Shown piece after piece: positions 52,770 through 63,679 of a stretch of DNA of 64,000 nt. The translations under genes and the position numbers were made by a program. The notes beneath the pieces were generated by a model. It was not told the DNA's origin and made no database searches. It was given only the letters and a program-made list of their open reading frames with translations. The DNA comes from a bacterium SCSIO 12741 (GTDB lineage: Bacteria > Bacteroidota > Bacteroidia > Flavobacteriales_G > Salibacteraceae), in assembly GCA_024398055.1 (NCBI GenBank), contig CP073749.1, positions 434,001 to 498,000 on the forward strand. The letters run 5' to 3'. Each line of letters starts with the position of its first letter. Within the stretch, counting starts at the first letter, position 1.

Positions 52770-53460
52770 TGAAGCACAATAGAATACTTCTGGTAGAAGA
52801 TGACGTCAACCTCGCCTATTTGCTCGATGAGCACCTTACGGAGAATGATTTCAACACGGCCGTATGTCCCAGCGGAGAAAAGGCCCTCAACCGAATAGAA
52901 AGTGAACCCTTTGATCTTTGCATCCTTGATGTGGTTCTACCCGATATGGATGGAATCTCCATCGCCAAATCCATTCGTAAAAACAATCCTAAGATTCCCT
53001 TTATCTTCCTTACGGCACGCAACCTAAAAAGCGACATGCTTTTGGGTTATGAAGTAGGAGCTGAAGATTATGTTACCAAGCCTTTCGATGCGGACGTATT
53101 GCTTTCCAAAATCCACGCGATTATGAAACGCTGCTACCGTCCCAGCCCTGCCCAGGAACAGCCCAGACTTGGTCCTTTTTGCCTGGAGGTATCGCGTCGG
53201 GTATTGCAAACGCCGCATGAACGGGTTAAACTGAGCACTACCGAGTGTGGCCTTTTTGAATTGCTGATGCAGGCCAATCAAAATCCGGTGTCGAGGGAAG
53301 ATTTAATGAAACAAGTCTGGGGCAAAAGCGACTTCTTCGTTTCCAAAAGTTTGGATGTATACCTCACCCGCATTCGAAAGATCATTCGGGGTTTCCCGGA
53401 CTCAATCTGGAAACCATTTACGGATTTGGCTACGCCCTCACCTGGGATGATATCGCCTGA
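52769..53460 (+). CDS. OmpR-family response regulator (apparent frameshift near the C-terminus)
   Basis: Receiver domain with phospho-acceptor Asp54 (CILDVVLPDMDG), FLTARN and the conserved Lys in VTKPFD. A winged-helix OmpR/PhoB domain follows (KLSTTECGLFELLMQ, VSREDLMKQVWG, SLDVYLTRIRKII). The uninterrupted frame runs on to 53473 with an aberrant tail (SIWKPFTDLATPSPG). The expected ending LNLETIYGFGYALTWDDIA is present in the next frame, ending at 53460. The break lies at a G4 run (53388-53391); one extra G restores the normal wing. Confidence 0.88.
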
Positions 53461-53471
53461 GGAAAATGCAT

Positions 53472-53516
53472 AAAAAAAGGGAGCCTATTTCCGAACGATC
53501 GGTTTAGTGCTCCCCT
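53472..53516. terminator. Bidirectional terminator between the response regulator gene and gyrB
   Basis: GGGAGC (53479-53484) pairs with GCTCCC (53509-53514), with an inner CCGA/TCGG stem. On the minus strand it is followed by seven Ts, giving a strong gyrB terminator. Its plus-strand side is weaker. Confidence 0.82.
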
Positions 53517-53538
53517 TACTTAAGTATCTATTAAACGT

Positions 53539-55542
<2,004 letters not shown>

Positions 55543-55667
55543 ATCTCACGTATCTAACAAAAATAGCCTATTGCTTGTCCTACGGGCCTTTTGAGGGGGT
55601 TGAAAAGCACTATTTTTTCAACATCTAATTAACATTTGGTGGAGGAATTTTAAATGGTAAGGTTCAA

Positions 55668-55778
55668 TGATCAATTTTCAATTTTATCCAACTCAATTCC
55701 GACTCCAAATCAACATTGAAAATTACCTTCGGTGAGCGCTCTTTGAGCTCGGAGTTGTCCCTGAAAATTGAAAATTCA
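55668..55778. repeat. Heptad inverted-repeat element E
   Basis: The left arm has TCAATTTTCAATTTT and ends in CAACTC (55668-55694). The right arm starts GAGTTG and has TGAAAATTGAAAATTCA (55752-55778). The ends of the arms are perfectly complementary and the TTTTCAATTTT cores pair with a 3-nt offset. It lies between gyrB and the stop codon of the barrel gene, 3 bp from that stop. Confidence 0.7.
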
Positions 55779-55781
55779 CAA

Positions 55782-57533
55782 CTATTTCCGCGTGCCCCAG
55801 AAACTATAACTAACCCCGGCTACCACCGTCAAACCCTGCTGATCGTAATTGCGCCAAACGTTGTAATTGGAATTGGCCAGGTTGTACAGGCGAACAAATG
55901 CGGTTAAACGACGGGTAAAAAAGTACTCCGCTGATAGGTTCACATCGATTAGAGCATCGAGGGTTTCTGCGTAAACACCTCCGCCCAGATTTTCATGCCC
56001 TACTCCACCAGTGGTACGGGCCTTTCTTTCCGAAATGAAGAAGATATCGGCTTTTAAACTGATCTTCCTAGCCAGGTTGTAAGTCGTATTCAAATTGGCC
56101 TTAAAGTCGGGCATATTCCAGGCGGCTTTTTGGTTTTTCAGGTTATAGCGGAAGTACTCACCACTTAGGACAAAATTGAACTTACCCACATTCTGCCAAC
56201 CAAACTCACCGTAAACGGAAGTGATGCTACCATTGTCGTAAATAACGTTGAATTCGTTGTTAATAGCTACTCCACCAAGGGAATCTACCGGATTGACAAA
56301 AAGAGCCAAATTATCCATGTCCTGATGCGAAACACGAGCATTGAAAGAGGCTTTGGAACTAAAGGCTCCACGAATACCTCCATAAACCCGGTACTTTACA
56401 TGTTCCAGATTCGTAGTTGGATCGCTTACGAGGTAGGGGTTGGTTTCTGTAAGCGAGCGGAAGTTGTTACGCGATACTCCCCCATTCAAACCGGCGTAGG
56501 GAATCAGGATATCTTTCACCAAATCGTATTTCACATACAAATCGGGAATAACGAATACATCGTTGCGGTTTCCAAATCCAAATACCAATTGAGCACCAGC
56601 CCGAAGTTTAAAATCACCACGAGTGGTTTCAAGCACTGGCATCAATCCCAACATGGTATTGGTAGTGGTGCGCGTTGGCAATGATTCGGGATGCATCTTA
56701 AATTGGTTAAAATCCATCCAGGCCTTCACCTTTACAAACTCCTGATTAACGAAGCGATCAAGAACGAATTCGGCTTGAACATTGTCTTCCGCACTGGAAA
56801 AGCGATCCCGGTAGTGGTAGTACTTCAGCATCCCCTCGTAGTTGATCTTATTGGAATCCTTGTAATAGGACTTGAACTTGAGCGTAGGCTCAATAGTCTG
56901 AAAACGCTGAGCGGTGATGTCCTTATTTAGGCTATCGTTTTGAATGGTCTCTGAGTAATCGGAAGGATTGAAACCATACTTGTGCAAGGTGTTTAAGTTG
57001 TAGCGGATGTTTCCTGAAACAATCGAGTTGTAGAAAAATTTGCGGGCATAGGCATTGAAATAGTTATCCGAAAATCCAGCATCGCCTCGATCTTTCACAT
57101 TTCCATTTGATCCATGGTGCCAGGCGGTTAATCCATAATCCCATTTTTTGGATCGGATGGAATTGATCACCAATTCGCCACGGGTGGTCAGGTTATTACC
57201 CATTCCCAAGAGCAGGTAACTGCGGTAAAGTTTGTTCAGGCGCTCCCCTTTCATTTTGGCCGGCTTAATCGGCTTAGCCTCAAAAGTGGTTTCTGCTCTT
57301 TTTTCTTTGATTTTGTATTCTGCTGTTTGCTTAACTTCTATGACAGTATCTACAATCTGTGGATTATCGCTGAGTTTGAAAGCCTCGGTTACAACGGGTA
57401 CATAGGTGGTGGTAGTTTTTACTACCTCGTTGCCCAAACTTCCGTCATCGCTCTGGCTCCATGCAGACACATTTGCAAACAAGACGATACCTGCAATCCC
57501 AAGCGTTCTGATCATTTCTTGCTTAATTTCCAT
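55782..57533 (-). CDS. Outer-membrane beta-barrel protein (TonB-receptor-like, without plug)
   Basis: 583 aa from the ATG at 57533, or 577 from the ATG at 57515 just before the signal peptide (IRTLGIAGIVLFANVSAWS). After a short linker (VVKTTTTYVPVVTEAFKLS, IKPAKMKGERL) the rest is a run of amphipathic beta strands ending in AEYFFTRRLTAFVRLYNLANSNYNVWRNY...VVAGVSYSFWG. That end is typical of the last strands of TonB-dependent receptors, but no plug domain or TonB box was seen. It immediately follows the giant TPR gene (11-bp overlap with the longer start), so the two probably work together at the envelope. Confidence 0.85.
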   Translation of the reverse strand: MEIKQEMIRTLGIAGIVLFANVSAWSQSDDGSLGNEVVKTTTTYVPVVTEAFKLSDNPQIVDTVIEVKQTAEYKIKEKRAETTFEAKPIKPAKMKGERLNKLYRSYLLLGMGNNLTTRGELVINSIRSKKWDYGLTAWHHGSNGNVKDRGDAGFSDNYFNAYARKFFYNSIVSGNIRYNLNTLHKYGFNPSDYSETIQNDSLNKDITAQRFQTIEPTLKFKSYYKDSNKINYEGMLKYYHYRDRFSSAEDNVQAEFVLDRFVNQEFVKVKAWMDFNQFKMHPESLPTRTTTNTMLGLMPVLETTRGDFKLRAGAQLVFGFGNRNDVFVIPDLYVKYDLVKDILIPYAGLNGGVSRNNFRSLTETNPYLVSDPTTNLEHVKYRVYGGIRGAFSSKASFNARVSHQDMDNLALFVNPVDSLGGVAINNEFNVIYDNGSITSVYGEFGWQNVGKFNFVLSGEYFRYNLKNQKAAWNMPDFKANLNTTYNLARKISLKADIFFISERKARTTGGVGHENLGGGVYAETLDALIDVNLSAEYFFTRRLTAFVRLYNLANSNYNVWRNYDQQGLTVVAGVSYSFWGTRK

Positions 57534-60500
57534 CGGTGTCCTCCTTTTCAGTTTCTGGAATCACGATATCTTCCACTTCTTCATCATCTCCAAAAAGCTC
57601 ATCAATCTCATCATCCGATATTTCCACATCGTCAAAGTCGAGTTCTACTTCAGGAGTCTCTTGTTCTTCTTCCTCTTGCTGTTGTTTTTCCTTGGTCTCC
57701 AGATTTTCCAATCGCTCCTTGGCCTGTGCTAAAAGTGCAGGATCATCAGCGTAGTTTTCAATCATGGAATTAAGTACGGCTTTGGCCTGGAAGAAGTCGT
57801 CACGCTCTTCGTAAATATCCGCCAGCAATAAGAAGGACTGGGCCAACCAATTTTTGTAAGACGGCGTTTGGTTGATCAATTCGAAAATCTCCTTCTCCGC
57901 CAGCTTCAAACTATCGCGGTCGTAGTGAATGCGAGCCAGGTTGTATTTGGCCTCCGCTCCAATTTCATTGAGCACCGTATCCGAAACCAATTGGAAGGAA
58001 TACAGCGCTGAATCGGAAATTCCTCTTCGCATGTAGTCCCTACCGGTAATCAAATGGGCCAAGGTGTAGTAATGCAATTCTTCAAACTCGTATTCGAGGT
58101 AATTGTGAGCCGCTTTAACGGCACGCTCTCTCTGGTTGAGTTTGTAGCTACAATCCAATTGCCCTTCAACTGACTTTCGGATGTTTGGCGCATTGGTGGC
58201 CACTTTCTCCAATTGGGTGTAGTAAGGCAGGGCTTTTTCGTAGTCCTTTTTCAAGAACCAATAATCCGCTGATTTGGAAACGGCCTCTTCGGAATACCCA
58301 TTGGGTGGGAATGCCGCAATGGCTTCGTAGTAGGTAATGGACGAATCGTAATCCTCAGAACGGAAGTAACTATCCGCTAAATAGTAGTTTGCCTTCAGCA
58401 TGTAAATAGCCGGAGAAAACTGATTGAGGTATTGTTTTAAAGCTACAACGGCAGCATCGTACTTCTGCTCCCCGTATTTCATTTCAGCAGCAGCAAATAC
58501 CGTGGAATCTAAAGTAGCCTCAGCTACGTCCATAAAGGGAAGTTCAGCCAATAGCTTTCGGTATTCAGCAATCTGTCCGCGCTCAATGTAAATACTCTCA
58601 AGAATCGATAGTGCTTCCCGGGTATCCTCAAAGGTGGGATAGTCTTCAATAATTTTTAAACTGGCCGTTACTGCCTGATCGGCTTGGTTTTGGTTGAAGT
58701 AGATCAACGCTGAACTCTTCAGGGCTCGTTTGCGGTATACGTTGTCGTTGATGCTGGTTTCAATAACGGTATTAAAGCTTTCCAGGGCCTTATCGTTATT
58801 ACCCAAAATGTTGTAAGCCCGGCCCATCTCGTAATAGGCTGCATCTAAATGTGTGGATCCTTCATGATGTGCTACCAGACGCTCAAGGGTAGCCACTTTT
58901 CCTTTTAGATCTTTCTGCAGTCCCTGGCAAATCGAAGTTTGAAACAAGGCGTAGTCTGCATCAAATCGTCCAATATCTGCTGCCTGACGGTAAAAGTCGA
59001 TGGCAAAGGAATAATCCCGGGTCATAAAGTAGCAATCCCCAATTCTGAGGTAGGCATCATTAATCTTCAGGCTATCGGTTTCGTTTTTGTCGTAAATGAA
59101 CTTTCTAAACCAGGTAATGGCCTCGCCAAATTGTTCTTTTTTGAAATGGCTATAACCAATGTTGTAATTCGCTTCGTTGAATTTCCCAGTAAGAATGGCG
59201 GCCGGTTGAAAAATGAAGGTCTGGTAATTTTCAATGGCGTTTTCGTATTCCTTCATCCGAAACCGAGCTTCTCCTTTCCAGTAAAAGCCTAAGGCGCTCA
59301 GCTTGCCATCAGAACGGTAGCGGTGGGAACGATCAAAATAGGAAATGGACTCCTTGTATTCCTTATCCTGATACAGCATGATGGCCTTGTTGTAGGCTAT
59401 CTTTTGGTAAGCTTCCTTCAGGTTAGGTGTCTTGTTCTTTACTTGTTCTATGGAGTGAAGCGCTGCGTCGTAGTTACGGGTGGTCAGGTACACAGCGATC
59501 AAATAACGATAGGCTTCATCCAATCGACGGCTTTTAGGATACTTCTCAATGTACTCTTTGAAGGCCTCAACCGACTTCCCTGTTGGATCGAGTGAAACTT
59601 CGTAGCTCAATCGGGCATAGTTGAACAAAGCATCTTCGTTGATATCATCATCAAATCCTAAATCATAGGCTTTACGGAATGCTCCACGACTAAACGCTTT
59701 TTGATCCAATTTCAAAAAACAATCCGCCAAATGATAGGCTGCCAGTTGAGCCATTTCATTGTCCAGGCCAATCAATCGATTAAATAGCTTGGAGGCTTCT
59801 TCGTAGTTCTCGGTTTTGTAGTAAGTGAAGGCAAGCTGATAACGGTCGTCATTATTCAACATCCGTGATTCCTTGGCATACATTTCCAAGTAAGGAAGAG
59901 CTTGCTCGTAATCTCTTTTGTAGTAATAAGCCTCCCCGATCAATCGAGCCACTTCAGGTTTACGCTTTTCGATGACGGAGTCCAGTTTGGGCTCTGCATA
60001 CTCGATCAATTCGTCGTATTTCTTCTGGTTATACAGGATTTGAGTCAGGTAATAAGGCACCAGGGGACCAAACTTGGGGTGCTGTTCCAGCTTCTTAAAA
60101 TCTTGAAGTGCTGTTTCGTACTTCCCATCCAGGTAAGCGATGTGGGCAAAATAATACCGCGCTGGACTGGTGTAGGGATTGTTTACGTCTTTGATTTCGT
60201 AGAATAAGCGAGAAGCTTTTTCCATTTGCTTCTTCCGCATGTAGGCATAACCCAACTTGAAGTGGTAGTTGTAGTTATCCTCTTCGTTTAAGTCATAAGG
60301 GTCCACTTGCTCCAACCAATCGATGACCTTGTCCCACTCCCGTTTGCGGAAATGGTAAATCCCCAATTGGTAGCGGGCATTTTTTACTTTGGGGCTTTCA
60401 GGGTGATTGCGGATAAATTCACGAAGCAAAAGAGAGGCATCGCGATGAAACAATTGGATGGCACAGAGGGCGGATAGGTATTCGCTATTGATGGCGATTT

Positions 60501-60699
60501 CATCTGTACGCGAATCGTAGTACTGGGCTACTTTTTCAAATTCCTTTTGGGCGGCACTGTACTTTTCTTTTTCAAAGTACTCCAGCCCCAGGTTATAATG
60601 TTTTATCGGATTGCGGTACAATTCGGTCTTTTGCCCCATTCCCTTCAGCTGAATACCGCATACCATTACCACGAGGATAAACCACCGAATGCTAACCAT
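57523..60699 (-). CDS. Large periplasmic TPR-repeat protein with an acidic tail
   Basis: 1058-aa protein with a signal peptide (SIRWFILVVMVCGIQLKGMGQ). About twenty TPR-like helix pairs cover most of the length (for example EYFEKEKYSAAQKEFEKVAQ, GEARFRMKEYENAIENYQTF). The C-terminal tail is strongly acidic (EEEEQETPEVELDFDD...DELFGDDEEVED). I start at the ATG at 60699 (MVSIRWF) because the in-frame ATG at 60729 only adds ten polar residues before the signal. It is probably a periplasmic scaffold acting with the barrel protein encoded just downstream. Confidence 0.88.
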   Translation of the reverse strand: MVSIRWFILVVMVCGIQLKGMGQKTELYRNPIKHYNLGLEYFEKEKYSAAQKEFEKVAQYYDSRTDEIAINSEYLSALCAIQLFHRDASLLLREFIRNHPESPKVKNARYQLGIYHFRKREWDKVIDWLEQVDPYDLNEEDNYNYHFKLGYAYMRKKQMEKASRLFYEIKDVNNPYTSPARYYFAHIAYLDGKYETALQDFKKLEQHPKFGPLVPYYLTQILYNQKKYDELIEYAEPKLDSVIEKRKPEVARLIGEAYYYKRDYEQALPYLEMYAKESRMLNNDDRYQLAFTYYKTENYEEASKLFNRLIGLDNEMAQLAAYHLADCFLKLDQKAFSRGAFRKAYDLGFDDDINEDALFNYARLSYEVSLDPTGKSVEAFKEYIEKYPKSRRLDEAYRYLIAVYLTTRNYDAALHSIEQVKNKTPNLKEAYQKIAYNKAIMLYQDKEYKESISYFDRSHRYRSDGKLSALGFYWKGEARFRMKEYENAIENYQTFIFQPAAILTGKFNEANYNIGYSHFKKEQFGEAITWFRKFIYDKNETDSLKINDAYLRIGDCYFMTRDYSFAIDFYRQAADIGRFDADYALFQTSICQGLQKDLKGKVATLERLVAHHEGSTHLDAAYYEMGRAYNILGNNDKALESFNTVIETSINDNVYRKRALKSSALIYFNQNQADQAVTASLKIIEDYPTFEDTREALSILESIYIERGQIAEYRKLLAELPFMDVAEATLDSTVFAAAEMKYGEQKYDAAVVALKQYLNQFSPAIYMLKANYYLADSYFRSEDYDSSITYYEAIAAFPPNGYSEEAVSKSADYWFLKKDYEKALPYYTQLEKVATNAPNIRKSVEGQLDCSYKLNQRERAVKAAHNYLEYEFEELHYYTLAHLITGRDYMRRGISDSALYSFQLVSDTVLNEIGAEAKYNLARIHYDRDSLKLAEKEIFELINQTPSYKNWLAQSFLLLADIYEERDDFFQAKAVLNSMIENYADDPALLAQAKERLENLETKEKQQQEEEEQETPEVELDFDDVEISDDEIDELFGDDEEVEDIVIPETEKEDTDGN

Positions 60700-60744
60700 T
60701 GCTTTTTTCAATACAATCTCCTTTGACAAGCTAACGTCTACTAA

Positions 60745-60849
60745 TTTTGAATATTGAATGCTGAATTTTGAATTCTGAGCTCATTACCAGGGGTTTTGGT
60801 TAAATCCATAGCTCACCTGCAAATCGAAAAATCAGATTTCGAAATTCAT
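60745..60849. repeat. Heptad inverted-repeat element F
   Basis: The left arm is TTTTGAA, TATTGAA, TGCTGAA, TTTTGAA, TTCTGAG in exact 7-bp register (60745-60779). The right arm is AATCGAA, AAATCAG, ATTTCGA, AATTCAT (60822-60849), reading as reverse complement of the same unit type. It lies just upstream of the TPR gene, in the gap to the divergent ftsE. Confidence 0.7.
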
Positions 60850-60973
60850 TTTTTCACCTCATAAAAGTAAGTAGGTTTCTCCCGGAGAGATTCCGCCAAT
60901 ACCGAAGTTTTCAACGCTTTTCTGTTGACATGAACAAGCCGTCAACCGGCTACTTGTCAAGAGGTTTTACATC

Positions 60974-61004
60974 TTTGTTTAGGAAGAAAATCCCTGTATT
61001 TTTA
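60974..61004 (+). promoter_or_regulatory. Promoter of the ftsE-glycosyltransferase unit
   Basis: TTTG (60974-60977), a 19-bp spacer and TATTTTTA (60997-61004) fit the Bacteroidota TTTG-N19-TAnnTTTG pattern with one mismatch. The transcription start would be about 14 nt before the ftsE ATG. Confidence 0.55.
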
Positions 61005-61023
61005 CCGCAGAAAATAGGTCAAT

Positions 61024-61701
61024 ATGAACAACGAAAGCATCCTGGAAATTAAAGACTCAAAAATCTACCAGGGCGACAACCTGGTGCTGAGCGACGTAAG
61101 TTTTAATATCCGAAAAGGGGAATTCGTTTACCTGATTGGAAAAACCGGAAGCGGTAAGAGTAGCTTGCTCAAAACGTTTTATGGCGAACTCCCTCTAAAA
61201 AGCGGCGAAGCCCGTGTGGGTGAGTTCTCACTCAACAAATTGAAGCGGTCAAAAATCCCTTTTCTAAGAAGGCGATTGGGTATCGTGTTTCAGGATTTTC
61301 AATTGCTTTCTGATAGGTCGGTGGAAGAAAACCTGGCCTTTGTTTTAAAGGCTACCGGCTGGAAAAACAAAAAAGAAATTAAGACTCAAATTGAGACGGT
61401 TTTAGACCAAGTGGATCTTTCGACCAAGGGTTACAAAATGCCCCATCAATTGTCGGGTGGTGAGCAGCAGCGAGTAGCTATTGCCCGGGCATTGCTAAAC
61501 GACCCTGACTTGATCCTTGCCGATGAGCCTACCGGAAACCTCGATCCGGAAACCTCCCTAAAAATTCTCGACCTGTTAATCCGAATCAGTCAAAAAGGGA
61601 ATGCCGTTCTTATGGCTACCCACGACTATTCTTTAATGCAACGCTTTCATCAACGTACCCTAAAATGTGAGGACGGAATCCTTCATGATTCTGCGGCCTA
61701 A
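61024..61701 (+). CDS. ftsE: FtsE-like ABC transporter ATP-binding protein
   Basis: 225-aa ABC ATPase. Walker A is GKTGSGKSS, the Q-loop VFQDFQLL, the signature [16 protein letters not shown], Walker [13 protein letters not shown] and the switch His ATHDYSLM. The [12 protein letters not shown] and [12 protein letters not shown] patterns fit FtsE, which with FtsX controls cell-wall hydrolases at division. No ftsX is adjacent in this window, so the partner must be elsewhere (common in Bacteroidota). A glycosyltransferase gene follows 5 bp later. Confidence 0.88.
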   Translation: MNNESILEIKDSKIYQGDNLVLSDVSFNIRKGEFVYLIGKTGSGKSSLLKTFYGELPLKSGEARVGEFSLNKLKRSKIPFLRRRLGIVFQDFQLLSDRSVEENLAFVLKATGWKNKKEIKTQIETVLDQVDLSTKGYKMPHQLSGGEQQRVAIARALLNDPDLILADEPTGNLDPETSLKILDLLIRISQKGNAVLMATHDYSLMQRFHQRTLKCEDGILHDSAA

Positions 61702-61706
61702 TTTCC

Positions 61707-62612
61707 ATGCTTAGCGTACTTATTCCAGTATACAATTTTGAAGTCGTTGATCTGATCAAAACCCTGGTCGATCAATGCCAGTATGTGGATAAGCCCATTG
61801 AAATCCTTTGCATCGATGATGGATCATCGGATGAAATTCGAAAAACAAACCAACAGGTAGCCGAGTGGCCAGAGGTAACTTACCGTGATTTAACTGAAAA
61901 CATCGGTCGTTCAGCCATTCGATTGTTATTGGCCGAGTCTGCTCGATACGATCACCTACTCTTTCTGGATTGCGATGTACTGATTCACAATCGCAACTTT
62001 CTCAAGAATTACCTGGCTTGTCTGGAGTACCCGGTAGTTATCGGAGGAATCTTCTACCAAGACCAAGCACCGGCTGACGAACGACTTATTCTCCGTTGGA
62101 AATATGGAATTCACCGGGAGCAAAAATCAGCTGCAGAACGGATGAAAATTCGCTACAGTCATTTCGTCGCCTCCAATTTGTTGATTGAAAAGAAGGTGTT
62201 TTTGAACACCCAGCCGAAAGGCAAAATCTTCGGATATGGACACGAAGACACGGCCATTGGAATCCGCCTAAAAGAATTGCACATTCCCCTTCACCACATT
62301 GACAATGCCGTAGAACACGCCGGCCTGGATACTTCGGAAGATTTCCTGATCAAGTCCTTGTCCGGAGTGGAAAACCTTACCCGTCTTTTCCGAGCAGGAC
62401 TTGCGGGTCGTGAATTGCGGATTTTAAATTACTACCTCAACCTCAAGAAATGGGGCCTGGCCGGAATCAGTCGTTCCATTCTCGGACTTTTCCTTTCAAC
62501 CATGGAAAAGAACCTCACCGGAATGAACCCCAATCTGATTTATTTCGATCTCTGGAAAATGTATCACCTAATCCGATTGGATCAGAAGTTTTCTCGAACC
62601 ACCGATTCGTAA
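61707..62612 (+). CDS. Glycosyltransferase family 2
   Basis: 301-aa GT-A fold enzyme. The nucleotide-sugar-binding start is LSVLIPVYNFEVVDLI, ILCIDDGSSDE carries the first Asp pair and LFLDCDVLIHN gives the DxD-type metal site. FGYGHEDTAIGIRLKE is the ED acceptor-side motif. It has no membrane helices, so it is a cytoplasmic or peripheral enzyme, likely for cell-surface polysaccharide. Its 3' end overlaps the convergent GT4 gene by 31 bp. Confidence 0.9.
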   Translation: MLSVLIPVYNFEVVDLIKTLVDQCQYVDKPIEILCIDDGSSDEIRKTNQQVAEWPEVTYRDLTENIGRSAIRLLLAESARYDHLLFLDCDVLIHNRNFLKNYLACLEYPVVIGGIFYQDQAPADERLILRWKYGIHREQKSAAERMKIRYSHFVASNLLIEKKVFLNTQPKGKIFGYGHEDTAIGIRLKELHIPLHHIDNAVEHAGLDTSEDFLIKSLSGVENLTRLFRAGLAGRELRILNYYLNLKKWGLAGISRSILGLFLSTMEKNLTGMNPNLIYFDLWKMYHLIRLDQKFSRTTDS

Positions 62613-63679
62613 ACGCCCAGCAATCTCTTTTCTTCTTGTTGCCAGTTGTAATGCTTCCTGGCTTCAAGCGTGTTTTCGTGTAGCCGGTCGTAGCGTTTTT
62701 TGTCCTTCAATAAATGATTGATCGCGCTGGCCAGGGTAAAGGGCTGTAAATCATCCACCAAGGTAGCAACCTCAAACTCCTCGTTAAACATTTTGTAATC
62801 CGGGTAGTTCATCGCGATTTGAGGAACACCAGAATGCATGTAGTCGTAAAAACGGTTGGCCATGGAGTATTTGTTGCTTAATCCTTTGGCATCAAACAGG
62901 GTAAGTCCTAAAGTTGCGCCCAGCGTGTAGTGCACCAGTTCATCCGGCTCCACATACCCTTTAAAACTGACTTTGTCTTCTAAATGCTCCTCTTCTACCC
63001 GATGCATCAATTTCTCGTAAATATCGCCTTTCCCACAAACGATCAATTGACAATCGATTTTGTGCATGGCTTCAATCATGGGTTCGAGTCCACGGCCGTA
63101 ATTGACCGCACCCTGGTACAAAATGTAGGGTTCGTCCTTGGGCACAGTTTTCAATTCCCGGAGTACCGTAGCATTGCGCACAATCTCAAATTCTACCCCA
63201 TATTCTTTGCGGAAAAGTTCAGCATATCCTTTCGATACCGTATACGCATATTTAACCTGAGGTACAATCCACCGTTCTACGGATTTCCAAGCTTTTCGAA
63301 TAGACGGACGATTGACCACCTCCTCCATTTCCGAGAAATATTCATGGGCATCATAAACCAAAGGCTTACCTCGCAAACGAGCAGTCATAAAAGCCGGCAC
63401 CAAAGTATCCAAATCGATTCCACAGATAATATCCATGCGGATAATCATCAGGTACAACAACAACCTCAGGTTGTATTCGATGTAAAAGAGCTTTCCCTTT
63501 TCGAAAAAACAACTCAACCGAACCTGTTTAAAAGGCTGTTTCCTCAGTTTAGGTGATGATTTCTTCACCCGACCAATGAGGGTAACCTCGTATCCGGCCT
63601 CATGCAAAGAGGTGCAGATTCGACGCATCCGCTGGTCATAAACCAAATCGGTGGTAACGGTTAGGGCAATTTTTTTCAA
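62582..63679 (-). CDS. Glycosyltransferase family 4
   Basis: 365-aa GT-B enzyme. The N-terminal domain starts KKIALTVTTDLVYDQRMRRI. The C-terminal donor domain includes ILYQGAVNYGRGLEPMIEAM, VICGKGDIYEK, VSFKGYVEPDEL and the nucleotide-binding GLSNKYSMANRFYDYMHSGVP (Glu-type position is Asn/Lys-shifted). It probably builds lipopolysaccharide or capsule. Its ATG overlaps the stop of the upstream formyltransferase gene (ATGA). Confidence 0.9.
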   Translation of the reverse strand: MKKIALTVTTDLVYDQRMRRICTSLHEAGYEVTLIGRVKKSSPKLRKQPFKQVRLSCFFEKGKLFYIEYNLRLLLYLMIIRMDIICGIDLDTLVPAFMTARLRGKPLVYDAHEYFSEMEEVVNRPSIRKAWKSVERWIVPQVKYAYTVSKGYAELFRKEYGVEFEIVRNATVLRELKTVPKDEPYILYQGAVNYGRGLEPMIEAMHKIDCQLIVCGKGDIYEKLMHRVEEEHLEDKVSFKGYVEPDELVHYTLGATLGLTLFDAKGLSNKYSMANRFYDYMHSGVPQIAMNYPDYKMFNEEFEVATLVDDLQPFTLASAINHLLKDKKRYDRLHENTLEARKHYNWQQEEKRLLGVYESVVRENF

